Source: Pseudomonadota bacterium (GTDB lineage: Bacteria > Desulfobacterota > Desulfobulbia > Desulfobulbales > Desulfocapsaceae). Taken from it: DNA of 64,000 nt. The stretch spans positions 62,001 through 126,000 of the forward strand of contig JAHJKP010000032.1 of the NCBI GenBank assembly GCA_018821985.1. Direction: 5' to 3'. The translations under genes and the position numbers were made by a program. Below are positions 1-7,952 of the stretch, piece after piece. Positions within the stretch are counted from its first letter, which is position 1. The number at the start of each line of letters is the position of its first letter. The notes under the pieces were generated by a model. That model was not told the DNA's origin. It was given only the letters and a program-made list of their open reading frames with translations, and did no database searches.

Positions 1-1
1 G

Positions 2-2695
2 GCCACAGCGCCCGTTGTGGTGATTGGCGTCAGTTCCGATCTGCTCGCGCTGCCTGATATCCGCCAGCTTGCTGAAAACGAGCTGCGCCATGAGTTGCTC
101 AAGACGCCGGGCGTGGCCAATGTTGACATCTTCGGCAGCTATAAAAAAGAGGTGCAGATCATTATTGATAAGGCCAAATTGGATCAATATGGTCTGGGGC
201 TGGCAGCGGTACTGGCGACCTTGCAGAGTAATAATAAAGACTATGCCATTGGTTTCATCTCCAATGAAAAAAGCCGTTACCTCCTGAAGTCATCCGGCAA
301 AGAGGAGACGGTGCAGGGCCTGCGGGCTCTGCACCTGACCCCGGATGTGCGGCTGGCTGATGTGAGTGACATCTACTTCGGTCATTATGAAAACAGTTCG
401 GGCTATTACGGAAATGGCCGGGAATCCATCGCCATCTCGGTGCAGCGCGGGCTCGATGCCGATGTGCTGGGCACCATTACCCGGGTTGAGGAAAAATTAA
501 AGACATTCAAGAGCGCCTATCCACAGCTCCGCTTTGAGATAACAGACACCCAGAAGGACACCATCGTCCAGAGTACGGACAATATGTTCGAGTCCCTGCG
601 GGACGCCATCATCATGTCCACCATCGTGGTCTTCTTTTTTCTGGCCAGCTTCCGCCAGGTGCTGGTGGTCCTGGCCACTATTCCGGTGGTCTATGCCGCC
701 ACCATTGCCTTGATGTGGCTGGTGGGGATCGAATTCAATGTGGTGACCCTTACCGGTATTATCCTCGCCCTGGGCCTGCTGCTTGACGATACGGTGGTGG
801 TCATGGAAAATATTGAGCGCCATTATAAGGAGGGAGGGGAGGACATCAGAAAGTCGGTGATCTCCGGGACCAGGGAGATCATGTTTGCCGATCTCTCCGG
901 AACCCTCACCACCATGATTGCCCTGGCCCCCATCCTTTTTGTCGGCGGCTATCCCCAGACCGTATTCCGGCCCCTGGTGGGCACATTGCTCCTGGCACTC
1001 ATGGCCTCCTATGTTATTTCGATTACGGCCGTACCTTTGCTGTCGATGAAAATACTGACCATGGAGCCGCCCTGGCTGATGCGCATGGAGGATTTTTTCC
1101 AGCGCCTGACCGGCTTTGTCATGAATTATATCAACTCCTTTTTTAGTGGTGCCGTCAACCTGGCCCTGCAAAGGAAGGTTGTGGCACTGGCCTATTTTCT
1201 CGGTCTGGCCCTGCTCTTTGTCGTCAGTCTCCGGGGGGTGATGCCCACGGTGGGACAGGAGCTGATGCCCGCCATGGATACCGGCGGCGTCAAGGTCAAC
1301 ATTGTCACGGACCCTAATCTGCCCATCGAGGCCAGCCAGCGCATTGTTCTTGAGGCGAACACCCTGCTCGCTGACAATGGCCCCCTGCTGCGGCTCTCTT
1401 CAGCCATCGGCAGTGAGCCGGGGGTGCTGAGTATCGGCAGCGGCAGCGGCACGGATCGGATTGCCATTACCGCTACCTATGTAAATCGCTATGAGCGGGA
1501 TGAGTCCATCTGGGAGATCGAAAAACGGCTGCGCCCGCTCCTGGCCAGGATCGACCATGTCAAGCGGCTGGAGGTGGTGGATTTCGGGGCAACGGCCCTG
1601 GCAAGTATCCGGGCCAGTGTTGATGTGACGCTCTCCAGTGCCAGCTTTGACGATCTGGAAAAAGCTGGCGACCTGGTGGAAAAAGCCCTCTATAAAACCA
1701 GAGGGATCGTCTCGGTGGGGAGGAGCTGGGACAAGGATAAAAGCGTCTATAACCTTGAGATCGATCCGGCCAGGGCGGCCCTGTACGACCTTAAAAGCGG
1801 GGAGATTGCCAGGCAGCTGCAGACTGTTTTACGAGGAGCGCAGGTGGCCTCCTTTCCCCTGCAGAACGGTGTCGATTTCGGGGTCCGGGTCTGGCTTCCT
1901 GCCGGTCAACGGGATACCAGGGATATCCTGCAATCCACCTTGCTGGATACCCCGCAGGGCAAAATACCACTGGCCGCCATCGCCTCACTCAAGCGGGAGT
2001 TCGAGCCGGGGATCATCACCAGGGAAGGCTTGAACTACACCCTCAATGTCTATGGCTCCAGAGAGAAGGCCGCCATTTCCCATATCATGGCTGATTTCGG
2101 GCAGGCCTTTCAAGGGTCGAAACTGCCCCCGTCAGTGACCATGGAGCAGACCGGGGATATTCAACAATTTAAAAACTCAGCCGGGCGGATGGCTGCTGCC
2201 GCAGGCTTTGCGGTGATCTTCATCTTTATTACCCTGATTGCCCTCTTTAACAGTGTCAGGGTGGCTATCATGATCGTCCTTTCAATCCCGCTGACCATAA
2301 TCGGTGCTTCCTGGACGAACCTCCTCCTCGGCTATCATGTCTCCATGCCGGCAATGATGGGTTTTATCCTGCTCTCCGGCATCATCGTCAATAATGCCAT
2401 TCTCCTCATTCATTTTGCCCAGGAAAAGATGGCGGAAGGGATGTCCAAAAAAGAGGCCATGCTCGAATCGATCCAGATCCGTACCCGGCCGGTACTGATG
2501 ACGGCCTTTGCCGTGGCCGCCGGCATGCTGCCGGTCGCCCTCGGTTCGGCCATTGGCCTCGAGCGCCTCGCTCCCCTTGGCGCCGTGGCCATCGGGGGCC
2601 TCATTGTCGGCACTGTTTTGACCCTGCTCTTTATTCCTCTTATCTTCATCATGGTGGCAAAGGAGGGCGGAGAGGGCAGGGTGTTGGCTGAATGA
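2..2695 (+). CDS. RND-family efflux transporter, inner-membrane pump (5' truncated)
   Basis: This is the C-terminal ~897 residues of an AcrB/MexF/CzcA-type proton-driven efflux pump that works with a periplasmic adaptor and an outer-membrane channel. The reading frame is open to the first base, so the GTG at 17 is internal. RND pumps are usually about 1030-1050 residues, so roughly 140 are missing to the left. Two membrane blocks are visible: one around residues 195-350, with a polar run near LLLDDTVVVMEN typical of the TM4 proton-relay region, and one near the C terminus with SGIIVNNAILLIHFA. Large periplasmic porter loops lie between them. The protein ends in a short polar tail after a final hydrophobic helix. 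Adaptor and channel genes would be expected upstream, outside the window. The substrate cannot be deduced; the DD pair in TM4 is general for RND proteins. Confidence 0.93.
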   Translation, partial: ATAPVVVIGVSSDLLALPDIRQLAENELRHELLKTPGVANVDIFGSYKKEVQIIIDKAKLDQYGLGLAAVLATLQSNNKDYAIGFISNEKSRYLLKSSGKEETVQGLRALHLTPDVRLADVSDIYFGHYENSSGYYGNGRESIAISVQRGLDADVLGTITRVEEKLKTFKSAYPQLRFEITDTQKDTIVQSTDNMFESLRDAIIMSTIVVFFFLASFRQVLVVLATIPVVYAATIALMWLVGIEFNVVTLTGIILALGLLLDDTVVVMENIERHYKEGGEDIRKSVISGTREIMFADLSGTLTTMIALAPILFVGGYPQTVFRPLVGTLLLALMASYVISITAVPLLSMKILTMEPPWLMRMEDFFQRLTGFVMNYINSFFSGAVNLALQRKVVALAYFLGLALLFVVSLRGVMPTVGQELMPAMDTGGVKVNIVTDPNLPIEASQRIVLEANTLLADNGPLLRLSSAIGSEPGVLSIGSGSGTDRIAITATYVNRYERDESIWEIEKRLRPLLARIDHVKRLEVVDFGATALASIRASVDVTLSSASFDDLEKAGDLVEKALYKTRGIVSVGRSWDKDKSVYNLEIDPARAALYDLKSGEIARQLQTVLRGAQVASFPLQNGVDFGVRVWLPAGQRDTRDILQSTLLDTPQGKIPLAAIASLKREFEPGIITREGLNYTLNVYGSREKAAISHIMADFGQAFQGSKLPPSVTMEQTGDIQQFKNSAGRMAAAAGFAVIFIFITLIALFNSVRVAIMIVLSIPLTIIGASWTNLLLGYHVSMPAMMGFILLSGIIVNNAILLIHFAQEKMAEGMSKKEAMLESIQIRTRPVLMTAFAVAAGMLPVALGSAIGLERLAPLGAVAIGGLIVGTVLTLLFIPLIFIMVAKEGGEGRVLAE

Positions 2696-2767
2696 GCTGT
2701 GAAGGCTCAGCAAAAATAGTGTCTTGCAGGCAAGCGGCTCCGGATCAGGAAGCGAAGGAAATCGACA

Positions 2768-2792
2768 GTCCCGGCCATACAAGCGCCGGGAC
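2768..2792. terminator. GC-rich hairpin between convergent genes
   Basis: An 8-bp perfect stem (GTCCCGGC / GCCGGGAC) with a 9-nt loop sits between the convergent RND and IscA-like genes. It could end transcription from either side. No strong U-tract follows on either strand, so it is a weak terminator call. Confidence 0.4.
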
Positions 2793-2806
2793 CAAGTTGG
2801 CTGTGC

Positions 2807-3163
2807 TCAGATCTTGCACTTGCCTTCGGCGACTTTGGGGAAACCGCTCAGGTTGAAGCTCTGGCCGCAACCGCAGGTGGTTTTGGTGTTGGAATTGGTG
2901 AACTGCAGGCCGCCGTTGATCAGCTCGTCGGAGTAGTCGATGACCAGACCGTCCAGAAATTTGGCACTTGCTCCATCGCTAATAATAGTGATCGTCCCGG
3001 CCGTATGGATCACACTCTCGCCTTCCTTCATCTCGCTTACGAATGCAGCGTCGTAGGTCAGACCGGCACAGCCTCCTTCTTTTACGGCAACCCGCAGGAA
3101 CTGGCCCGGTGCCATCTTGCTGTTCAGCATCGCTGCTGCTTTTTCTTTAATGGTGATATTCAT
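2807..3163 (-). CDS. IscA/ErpA/HesB-family iron-sulfur cluster carrier
   Basis: This 118-residue A-type carrier is expected to bind an Fe-S cluster and pass it to apo-proteins in the cytoplasm. The three family cysteines are present: Cys32 in GGCAGLTY, and Cys97 and Cys99 in TTCGCGQSF. Length and the order of beta-strands are typical. The start is supported by GGGAGG five bases upstream of the ATG, and a good sigma70-like promoter lies further upstream. It is monocistronic here and not next to iscS or iscU. Two radical SAM enzymes and other Fe-S proteins are encoded nearby, but a direct link is inference. IscA, ErpA and HesB/SufA cannot be told apart from the sequence alone, so no symbol is given. 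Confidence 0.9.
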   Translation of the reverse strand: MNITIKEKAAAMLNSKMAPGQFLRVAVKEGGCAGLTYDAAFVSEMKEGESVIHTAGTITIISDGASAKFLDGLVIDYSDELINGGLQFTNSNTKTTCGCGQSFNLSGFPKVAEGKCKI

Positions 3164-3190
3164 GAAGACCTCCCTTGTTGATTTTTACTA

Positions 3191-3219
3191 AATATAGTCA
3201 GTAATGTCCGGTCAGGCAA
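3191..3219 (-). promoter_or_regulatory. Predicted sigma70 promoter of the IscA-like gene
   Basis: On the minus strand, TTGCCT (3214-3219) and TATATT (3191-3196) are separated by exactly 17 bases. The -10 box lies about 28 bases upstream of the ATG. The -10 box overlaps the imperfect palindrome TTACTGACTATATTTAGTAA, which could be a regulator site. No specific regulator is claimed. Confidence 0.5.
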
Positions 3220-3320
3220 GGGCAGGTGGCGGGTGGCGTCCGGTTCCACGAGTGACACCGGGCCATGCATGGCCTGGGTAAGGAAGGAGTTATAAAGAAC
3301 AGATCCCTTGGTGACGAGTC

Positions 3321-4622
3321 CTAGGCGTAACGGTACCGGAGATCCTGTTGCAGCATGGGCTCGAGGGTGGCGTCAAACAAGGCGCGCTGGCAGTCCACCT
3401 GCTTCATGTGGCCGTTACGCTGGAAGGCCATGGCGCGGCAACCGCCGAAGCAGAGGGGCAGGTAGATACAGTCGCGGCATTGCGGTTCGTCCTGCCAGTG
3501 ATCAAGGCACCAGGTCTCCTGCCAATCCTGACTTAACCCCTGCCGGATATCGCCGCAGGCAAGGTCCGGGTGGCCGATCAGGGTGACACACTTGTAGATG
3601 GTGCCGTCGTGGTCGACGGTGAAGGCATCGTCGAGGTCCACCATGCAGGGGCTGGGGGAGAGTTTGGGGAAGCTGTAGCCCCGTTGCAGGATCTCCTGGC
3701 GCAGGACAAGCGAGGTCGAATGCACCCAGGGCTCGTCGTTGGAGCAGCAGCCGCCGGTGAATTCGGGGTTGGCAAACTGGTCGTTGACCTGCATCACCGG
3801 ATAGAACTGGACGCTGCCGAAATCCTCAGCGGTAAAGCCCCTGTCGGCCAGGGAGTCAAGGAGATCTGGAAAAACCGGGTAATTGTCGGCGGTGTAGTTG
3901 CCGCTGAGGGTGATGACGCAGAGGCCCCGACAGGCCAGGAGGTTGTCGACGATGACTGACCAGCTTCCCTTCCCGTCCTTGAATGGCCGGAAACGGTCGT
4001 GATTGGCTGCCGTGCCGTCGATGGTGACCTTGACGCTGACCAGGCCGAGTGCAACCAACTCCTCAACCAGCACTGGGGCCAGCAGTGAACCGTTGGTGAC
4101 CAGGGTGAAGTCGAATCTGCCGCCCAGGGCCTCAATGGCGGGCTTGATCCGTTCGGCCAGATAGCGGATGCGCTGGCTATAGAGCAGCGGCTCGCCGCCG
4201 TAAAAGTCGAGGATGAGGCGTTTCTTGTTACCAGCGACAAACCGGGCCAGCAGAGAGGCCACCAGTTGATCGGCAGTGGCATCATTCATGGCGACCGCCC
4301 CCTTGAGGCTGCCCTCGTAGCAATAGACACAGGCGAAGTTGCAGGCCATGCCCAGGATCACCGAGACCCGCAGATTGGGGTTCAGGCGATTGATCTCCTG
4401 GCGGTAACCGCCCATCTCCCTCTGCTCATCGGCCGGGTCATCCACCACCATGGAGAGTTTGGCCAGGGAGGCGGTCAACTCGGGGCTGGCGCTGTTGTCC
4501 TGCAGGGCGGCCAGGGCCTCGGCGCCGACTATGGCCAGGGAGCAGGTCCGGGTAGAGAAGAGCAGCCGTCTGTCCGGCTGGCCGGGCAGGGGAAAAATCT
4601 TCAGGTAAGGGGAAAGGGGCAT
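3321..4622 (-). CDS. Radical SAM/SPASM peptide maturase (geopeptide-type)
   Basis: This 433-residue protein has the layout of RiPP-modifying radical SAM enzymes. An N-terminal ~85 residues may be a peptide-recognition region. The AdoMet [4Fe-4S] motif follows, CNFACVYC at Cys94, Cys98 and Cys101, then the glycine-rich FYGGEPLL. The C-terminal SPASM-type cysteine array includes GGCC, SPSPC, IYKC, DLACG and the closing CRDC, LCFGGC and DCQ, and should hold auxiliary Fe-S clusters. It lies 54 bases downstream of a 42-residue Cys-containing peptide gene, which is its probable substrate. The overall look, with an N-terminal region followed by NPNLRVSVILGMACNF, recalls the maturases paired with 'geopeptides' in Geobacter. 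That identification is from memory of the family and needs an HMM test. The chemistry performed is unknown. Confidence 0.88.
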   Translation of the reverse strand: MPLSPYLKIFPLPGQPDRRLLFSTRTCSLAIVGAEALAALQDNSASPELTASLAKLSMVVDDPADEQREMGGYRQEINRLNPNLRVSVILGMACNFACVYCYEGSLKGAVAMNDATADQLVASLLARFVAGNKKRLILDFYGGEPLLYSQRIRYLAERIKPAIEALGGRFDFTLVTNGSLLAPVLVEELVALGLVSVKVTIDGTAANHDRFRPFKDGKGSWSVIVDNLLACRGLCVITLSGNYTADNYPVFPDLLDSLADRGFTAEDFGSVQFYPVMQVNDQFANPEFTGGCCSNDEPWVHSTSLVLRQEILQRGYSFPKLSPSPCMVDLDDAFTVDHDGTIYKCVTLIGHPDLACGDIRQGLSQDWQETWCLDHWQDEPQCRDCIYLPLCFGGCRAMAFQRNGHMKQVDCQRALFDATLEPMLQQDLRYRYA

Positions 4623-4639
4623 GGCAGGGCTCAGGTAAG

Positions 4640-4667
4640 GGCCCTGGGGAGGATGATCCCCAGGGCC
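4640..4667 (-). terminator. Strong hairpin between peptide gene and maturase (attenuator or processing site)
   Basis: A perfect 11-bp stem (GGCCCTGGGGA / TCCCCAGGGCC) with a 6-nt loop lies just after the peptide stop codon and 17 bases before the maturase start. No U-run follows in the minus-strand direction, so full termination is unlikely. RiPP operons often have such an element so that the peptide message is more abundant than the enzyme message. That role is inferred here. Confidence 0.6.
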
Positions 4668-4676
4668 GTGTTTTTA

Positions 4677-4805
4677 TTAACGGTCCACAGAGGCAGACGA
4701 GGCCACGCTTGGCTTACCTTGACAACATGCAGCCTCGGCAGCCACCTCTGCAAGGTCCTTGCCGCAATCCAGAACAATCACCATTTCATTTTTTTCCACA
4801 TCCAT
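4677..4805 (-). CDS. Candidate RiPP precursor peptide, 42 residues
   Basis: This short gene encodes 42 residues, starting MDVEKNEMVIVLDCGKDL and ending ACCQGKPSVASSASVDR, followed by tandem TAA stops. It has the best ribosome-binding site in the window: AGGAGG eight bases before the ATG. The acidic N-terminal half would be the leader. The C-terminal half has an Ala/Glu-rich stretch, a Cys27-Cys28 pair and a Ser-rich tail and would be the core. A further Cys14 lies in the leader part. It sits between a TonB-dependent receptor and a radical SAM/SPASM enzyme on the same strand, with hairpins on both sides. These positional features are typical of RiPP precursors. No signal peptide is seen. Functional identity is inferred from context. 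A chance ORF is unlikely given the RBS, but no homologue could be searched. Confidence 0.8.
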   Translation of the reverse strand: MDVEKNEMVIVLDCGKDLAEVAAEAACCQGKPSVASSASVDR

Positions 4806-4813
4806 TATATATA

Positions 4814-4819
4814 CCTCCT
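4814..4819 (-). promoter_or_regulatory. Shine-Dalgarno site of the peptide gene
   Basis: AGGAGG followed by the 8-base spacer TATATATA and ATG. This is a full anti-16S match at ideal spacing. It is the main evidence that the 42-codon frame is translated and fixes its start. Confidence 0.8.
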
Positions 4820-4834
4820 GGGGTTGGGGTTGAT

Positions 4835-4857
4835 CTAGGGGCCACCATGGCCCCTAG
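4835..4857 (-). terminator. Hairpin between TonB-receptor gene and peptide gene
   Basis: A perfect 10-bp stem (CTAGGGGCCA / TGGCCCCTAG) with a 3-nt loop, 30 bases after the receptor stop and 15 bases before the peptide gene's Shine-Dalgarno site. There is no U-tract, so it may be a stabilising or processing structure that uncouples peptide from receptor expression rather than a terminator. Confidence 0.5.
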
Positions 4858-4887
4858 GAAAAGTCTGCATATTCACTGGTTCCTGGT

Positions 4888-6840
4888 TCAGAAGCTCATC
4901 CGCATGCCGGCCAGCAGCCAGCGGCCCGGCATGGGATAAAATGATGCATCACTAGTGGCGTTGCCATCAAGGAGGTTGTACACCTTGGCGTAGAGCTCAC
5001 AGGAAAGCCAGTCGGTGGAGTAGACGGTCCGGCCCAGGCTAATATTCCAGATCAGATCCGCCGCTTGCCCCCCCGTAGTCCCAATATTTTCCTGGTCCCA
5101 CCAGATGTAGTGGCCGGCCAACTCCCCTTTCCAGCCGACCGTGTCGCGGTAGCGCAGCATCAGGTTGGCGGCGGTGGAAGAAGAGGAAGCCTCCTGGATA
5201 GCTTCCGGGGTTACCAGGGTCCAGGTCCCATTGGCGGCCAGACTCAGGTCGTGCCAGGGACTGGTTTCCAGCCCCGCCTCGAACCCTTTGCGTTCACTGG
5301 ATCCGCCGTTCTTCCAGTTCCAATCCACGTCACTGTCATACCACCAAGTTTCTGTGACGTGGTGGAGGAAGGTGTCGACCTTGACGGACATGAAAGAGAG
5401 GCTGCGGTTCTCCATTCCCAGCTGGATTGAGGAGACCTCTTCCGGTTTGAGTTCCGAATTGGGATTGTCCCAGACACCACCGCCGGCGATGAAGGAGAGG
5501 ATGGGGTACTGGAAGCCGCGGGCGGCGGTGGCCCGCAGCAGGGTATCGGGCCGCAACAGGTAGGTTGCGCCCAGGGAGGGGCTGACCATGGAACCGCTGA
5601 TGCTGTGCTGGTCGTAGCGGATGCCGGGTGTCAGGGTGAGCTTACCCAGGCGCAGGGTGTCGTTGACAAAGACGCCCCATACCTCCTCAAAACCTGGACG
5701 GGACTCATCCTGGCTCGGAGCCCACCAGTTGCTCTGGGCCCAGGAACCGTAGTCGGTGACGGTGTCCATCTTGCTGCGGTTGATCTCGGCCCCGAGGGCC
5801 ACCTGCTGCCAGGAGTCGTGCCAGGTGAGCAGGCCGTTGGCCCCCTGACTCCGCTCGTGCCAGTTGGCATTCCAGAACAGGGAGCCGGGATCGCCCTCCG
5901 GGCTGGAGGCGAGGATGTCGCGGTTGTCGAGGAAGTTGCGTTCATAGTCACGGGCGCCGATATTGAGATGAAGCGACTCAGTCAGCACGGTATCGTAGTT
6001 GGCGGTGATAAAATAGCTGCGATCGCGGATATCCTCGCTGAAATAGGGGGCGGCATAGTCGAAATCGCCGGTCTTGTAGTGGGGATCGACCGCCATGCCG
6101 GAGAAGGTGAGCAGCCCCTGGTGCGGCAGGTCGACGGTGAGCTTGCCGTAGGCCCGGCCCGCGTCGTAAAAGCGGTTGTTCAGCAGGCCGTCGGACTCCT
6201 GTTGACCGGCGTAGAGGTAGTAGCCGACCCGGTCCACCTTGCCGGCAACATCCGCCTCGTAGGCCCCGACGCCGCGCTCACCCAATTCGCCGCCCACCGA
6301 ACCGCTCGGCCTGCTGCCAGTTCCCGGGGTCTTGGTGATGATGTTGATCACCCCGCCCTGGGAGGAGCCCCAGACCGCCGAACCCGGTCCCTTGACGATT
6401 TCGATCCGCTTGATGATGCGCAGGGGGATGTGGGAGAGATCGACAGCCCCGGACATGGCCGAGTTGAGACGGACGCCGTCGATGAGCACCAGCACATGCT
6501 CCTCCCGGCTGCCCTGAATATGGACCCACGAAGCCCCATTAAAATCGGGAGGAACCATGGCCAACGCCACCCCGGCCACCCGGTTCAGCACCTCGACAAG
6601 GCTCTGGGCGTGGATGGCCGTGATCTCCTCGTCGCTGATGATGGTGACGTTCTCGGCCACCTGGGTGAGAGGCTTGGCGGCGCGGGTGGCCACCTCCACC
6701 ATCTGGGAGTCGTCGAAGTACATGGCCAAGGGGTCGGCATCAGCAGCCTGGGCAGGCTGGGCGACAGGGAGGCAGCAAAGCAGGGCGGCGGTCAGGGGGG
6801 CCAGGTTACGAGGGTAACAGGGATGTTTGGCAGGGGACAT
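4888..6840 (-). CDS. TonB-dependent outer-membrane receptor
   Basis: This 650-residue outer-membrane active transporter is powered by TonB-ExbBD. A signal peptide covers residues 1-32, with cleavage likely after AQPAQA. A plug domain follows (about 45-165) with the family signature ENVTIISDEEI, VHIQGSREEHVLVLIDG and KGPGSAVWGSSQGGVINI. The rest is a 22-strand-type beta-barrel ending in GMRMSF, with the terminal Phe typical of outer-membrane proteins. I chose the ATG at 6840, preceded by AAGGAA, because an in-frame start 27 codons upstream would put a basic extension before the signal peptide. It appears to be the first gene of the operon with the peptide and its maturase. A natural guess is that it imports the matured peptide or a metal complex of it, but a cobalamin- or siderophore-type role is equally possible from sequence alone. 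Confidence 0.92.
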   Translation of the reverse strand: MSPAKHPCYPRNLAPLTAALLCCLPVAQPAQAADADPLAMYFDDSQMVEVATRAAKPLTQVAENVTIISDEEITAIHAQSLVEVLNRVAGVALAMVPPDFNGASWVHIQGSREEHVLVLIDGVRLNSAMSGAVDLSHIPLRIIKRIEIVKGPGSAVWGSSQGGVINIITKTPGTGSRPSGSVGGELGERGVGAYEADVAGKVDRVGYYLYAGQQESDGLLNNRFYDAGRAYGKLTVDLPHQGLLTFSGMAVDPHYKTGDFDYAAPYFSEDIRDRSYFITANYDTVLTESLHLNIGARDYERNFLDNRDILASSPEGDPGSLFWNANWHERSQGANGLLTWHDSWQQVALGAEINRSKMDTVTDYGSWAQSNWWAPSQDESRPGFEEVWGVFVNDTLRLGKLTLTPGIRYDQHSISGSMVSPSLGATYLLRPDTLLRATAARGFQYPILSFIAGGGVWDNPNSELKPEEVSSIQLGMENRSLSFMSVKVDTFLHHVTETWWYDSDVDWNWKNGGSSERKGFEAGLETSPWHDLSLAANGTWTLVTPEAIQEASSSSTAANLMLRYRDTVGWKGELAGHYIWWDQENIGTTGGQAADLIWNISLGRTVYSTDWLSCELYAKVYNLLDGNATSDASFYPMPGRWLLAGMRMSF

Positions 6841-6992
6841 AGGTCTTAAGTTCCTTTTCTTGGGGTGAATGAAAGGCCAGTAGCTCATGCGGAGGCTGTT
6901 TGGCGGAATTCGCTTGCGCAAAGGTGCAGTTTACTATTAGATAATAAAAAAGGCTGACAAATCGCCAACCTCCTCGACTCTCCGAACTTTTG

Positions 6993-7952
6993 ATGAGACA
7001 CGGACATCACACAACCGCCCGCATACTCTTCCTCCTGGTGCTGCTGGCCCTGCTGCCGGCTACAACGGCCTGGGGACAGGATTGCCTCCTGCTCCAGTCT
7101 TCGGCGTTGAAGCCCTACGAAGAGGCCCGCCGCGGTTTTGAACAGGCGTGGACGGGTGAGCAGCCCATCTCTGGGCCAAAAAGCATCACCATCGGTACCC
7201 TAACACTGGTCCTGCTCTCGGAGCAACCCGAGGAAACCATGAGTGCGCTAAAAAAACAACTCAAAAATGCGCAACTGGTGGTGGTAATCGGCGATCCGGC
7301 CCTCGATTTCGTCCGTGATCTGGAGCAGACTCCGGTTCTCTATCTCCTGGCCCCCTCGGCCGGTGAGCTCCCCGCCAACTTCACCGGCATTGACCTGCGC
7401 ATCCTCCCTTCCCAGCAACTGGAGGCGATGAGCCGACTCATGCCCAAGGTTCGCAGTATCGGTGCGCTCTACAATCCGGTCCGGAGCGGCAAGTGGGTCC
7501 AGGAGGCGCTCATGAGTCAGGTGAGCGCGGTGGAGACCCTGCTCTTCAAGAAGGTTGCTGCCCCATCTCTTGTGCCCGAGGCCCTGAAGAGCCTTGGAGA
7601 TAACATCATCGATGCCTACTGGCTGCTGCCGGACGAGCTGGTGACCAACCCACAGACCTTGGAGCACCTGCGAGAGTTCTCCATAGCCAATCGGGTGCCG
7701 ATTGTCAGTTTTTCAGACAAGTACCTCAAGGCCGGGGCCGCGGCGGCCATCACCTTCGACATGATTGACATGGGCAGCCAGGCAGGGGAGATGGCGGCCC
7801 GTATCCTCGCCGGTACCCAGCCAGGCAAAATCCCGGTGGAGCCGCCGCGCCGGCAGCGGGTGATCGTCAACACCAGTGTCTTTCGCAAGATGGGGGTGGT
7901 GATCAACGAGGCTGCGGTGGACGAAGTCTATTCTGGAGGAATGGAACAATGA
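6993..7952 (+). CDS. ABC-type substrate-binding protein (ABC_sub_bind/DUF534 type), likely periplasmic sensor
   Basis: This 319-residue protein has a signal peptide (residues 1-28, ending TAWGQ). The two-lobed periplasmic-binding fold resembles the uncharacterised ABC_sub_bind family (Pfam PF04392): LVVVIGDPALDFVRDL, PSAGELPANFTGIDL, IGALYNPVRSG and the terminal VINTSVFRKMGVVI. No ABC permease or ATPase follows. Instead the stop codon overlaps the start of a membrane histidine kinase (ATGA), and a response regulator is coupled the same way. This suggests the protein presents a ligand to the kinase rather than feeding a transporter; that role is inferred. The ATG at 6993 is preferred over the adjacent TTG. 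No clear Shine-Dalgarno site is visible. It is transcribed divergently from the TonB-receptor/peptide operon, from a 152-base intergenic region that should hold promoters for both. Confidence 0.85.
   Translation: MRHGHHTTARILFLLVLLALLPATTAWGQDCLLLQSSALKPYEEARRGFEQAWTGEQPISGPKSITIGTLTLVLLSEQPEETMSALKKQLKNAQLVVVIGDPALDFVRDLEQTPVLYLLAPSAGELPANFTGIDLRILPSQQLEAMSRLMPKVRSIGALYNPVRSGKWVQEALMSQVSAVETLLFKKVAAPSLVPEALKSLGDNIIDAYWLLPDELVTNPQTLEHLREFSIANRVPIVSFSDKYLKAGAAAAITFDMIDMGSQAGEMAARILAGTQPGKIPVEPPRRQRVIVNTSVFRKMGVVINEAAVDEVYSGGMEQ

Noticed and set aside
17-2695. GTG at 17 as the true start of the RND pump
   Set aside because: The frame is open to the window edge and the first ~140 residues of the family are missing, so the GTG is internal.
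3261-3274. GGCCATGCATGGCC palindrome as a regulatory site
   Set aside because: A 14-base perfect palindrome, but single, far from either start codon and without a known regulator match.
5605-6849. 414-codon plus-strand frame opposite the TonB receptor
   Set aside because: Antisense to the plug and barrel of a clear receptor; Gly/Asp/Val-rich shadow without motifs.
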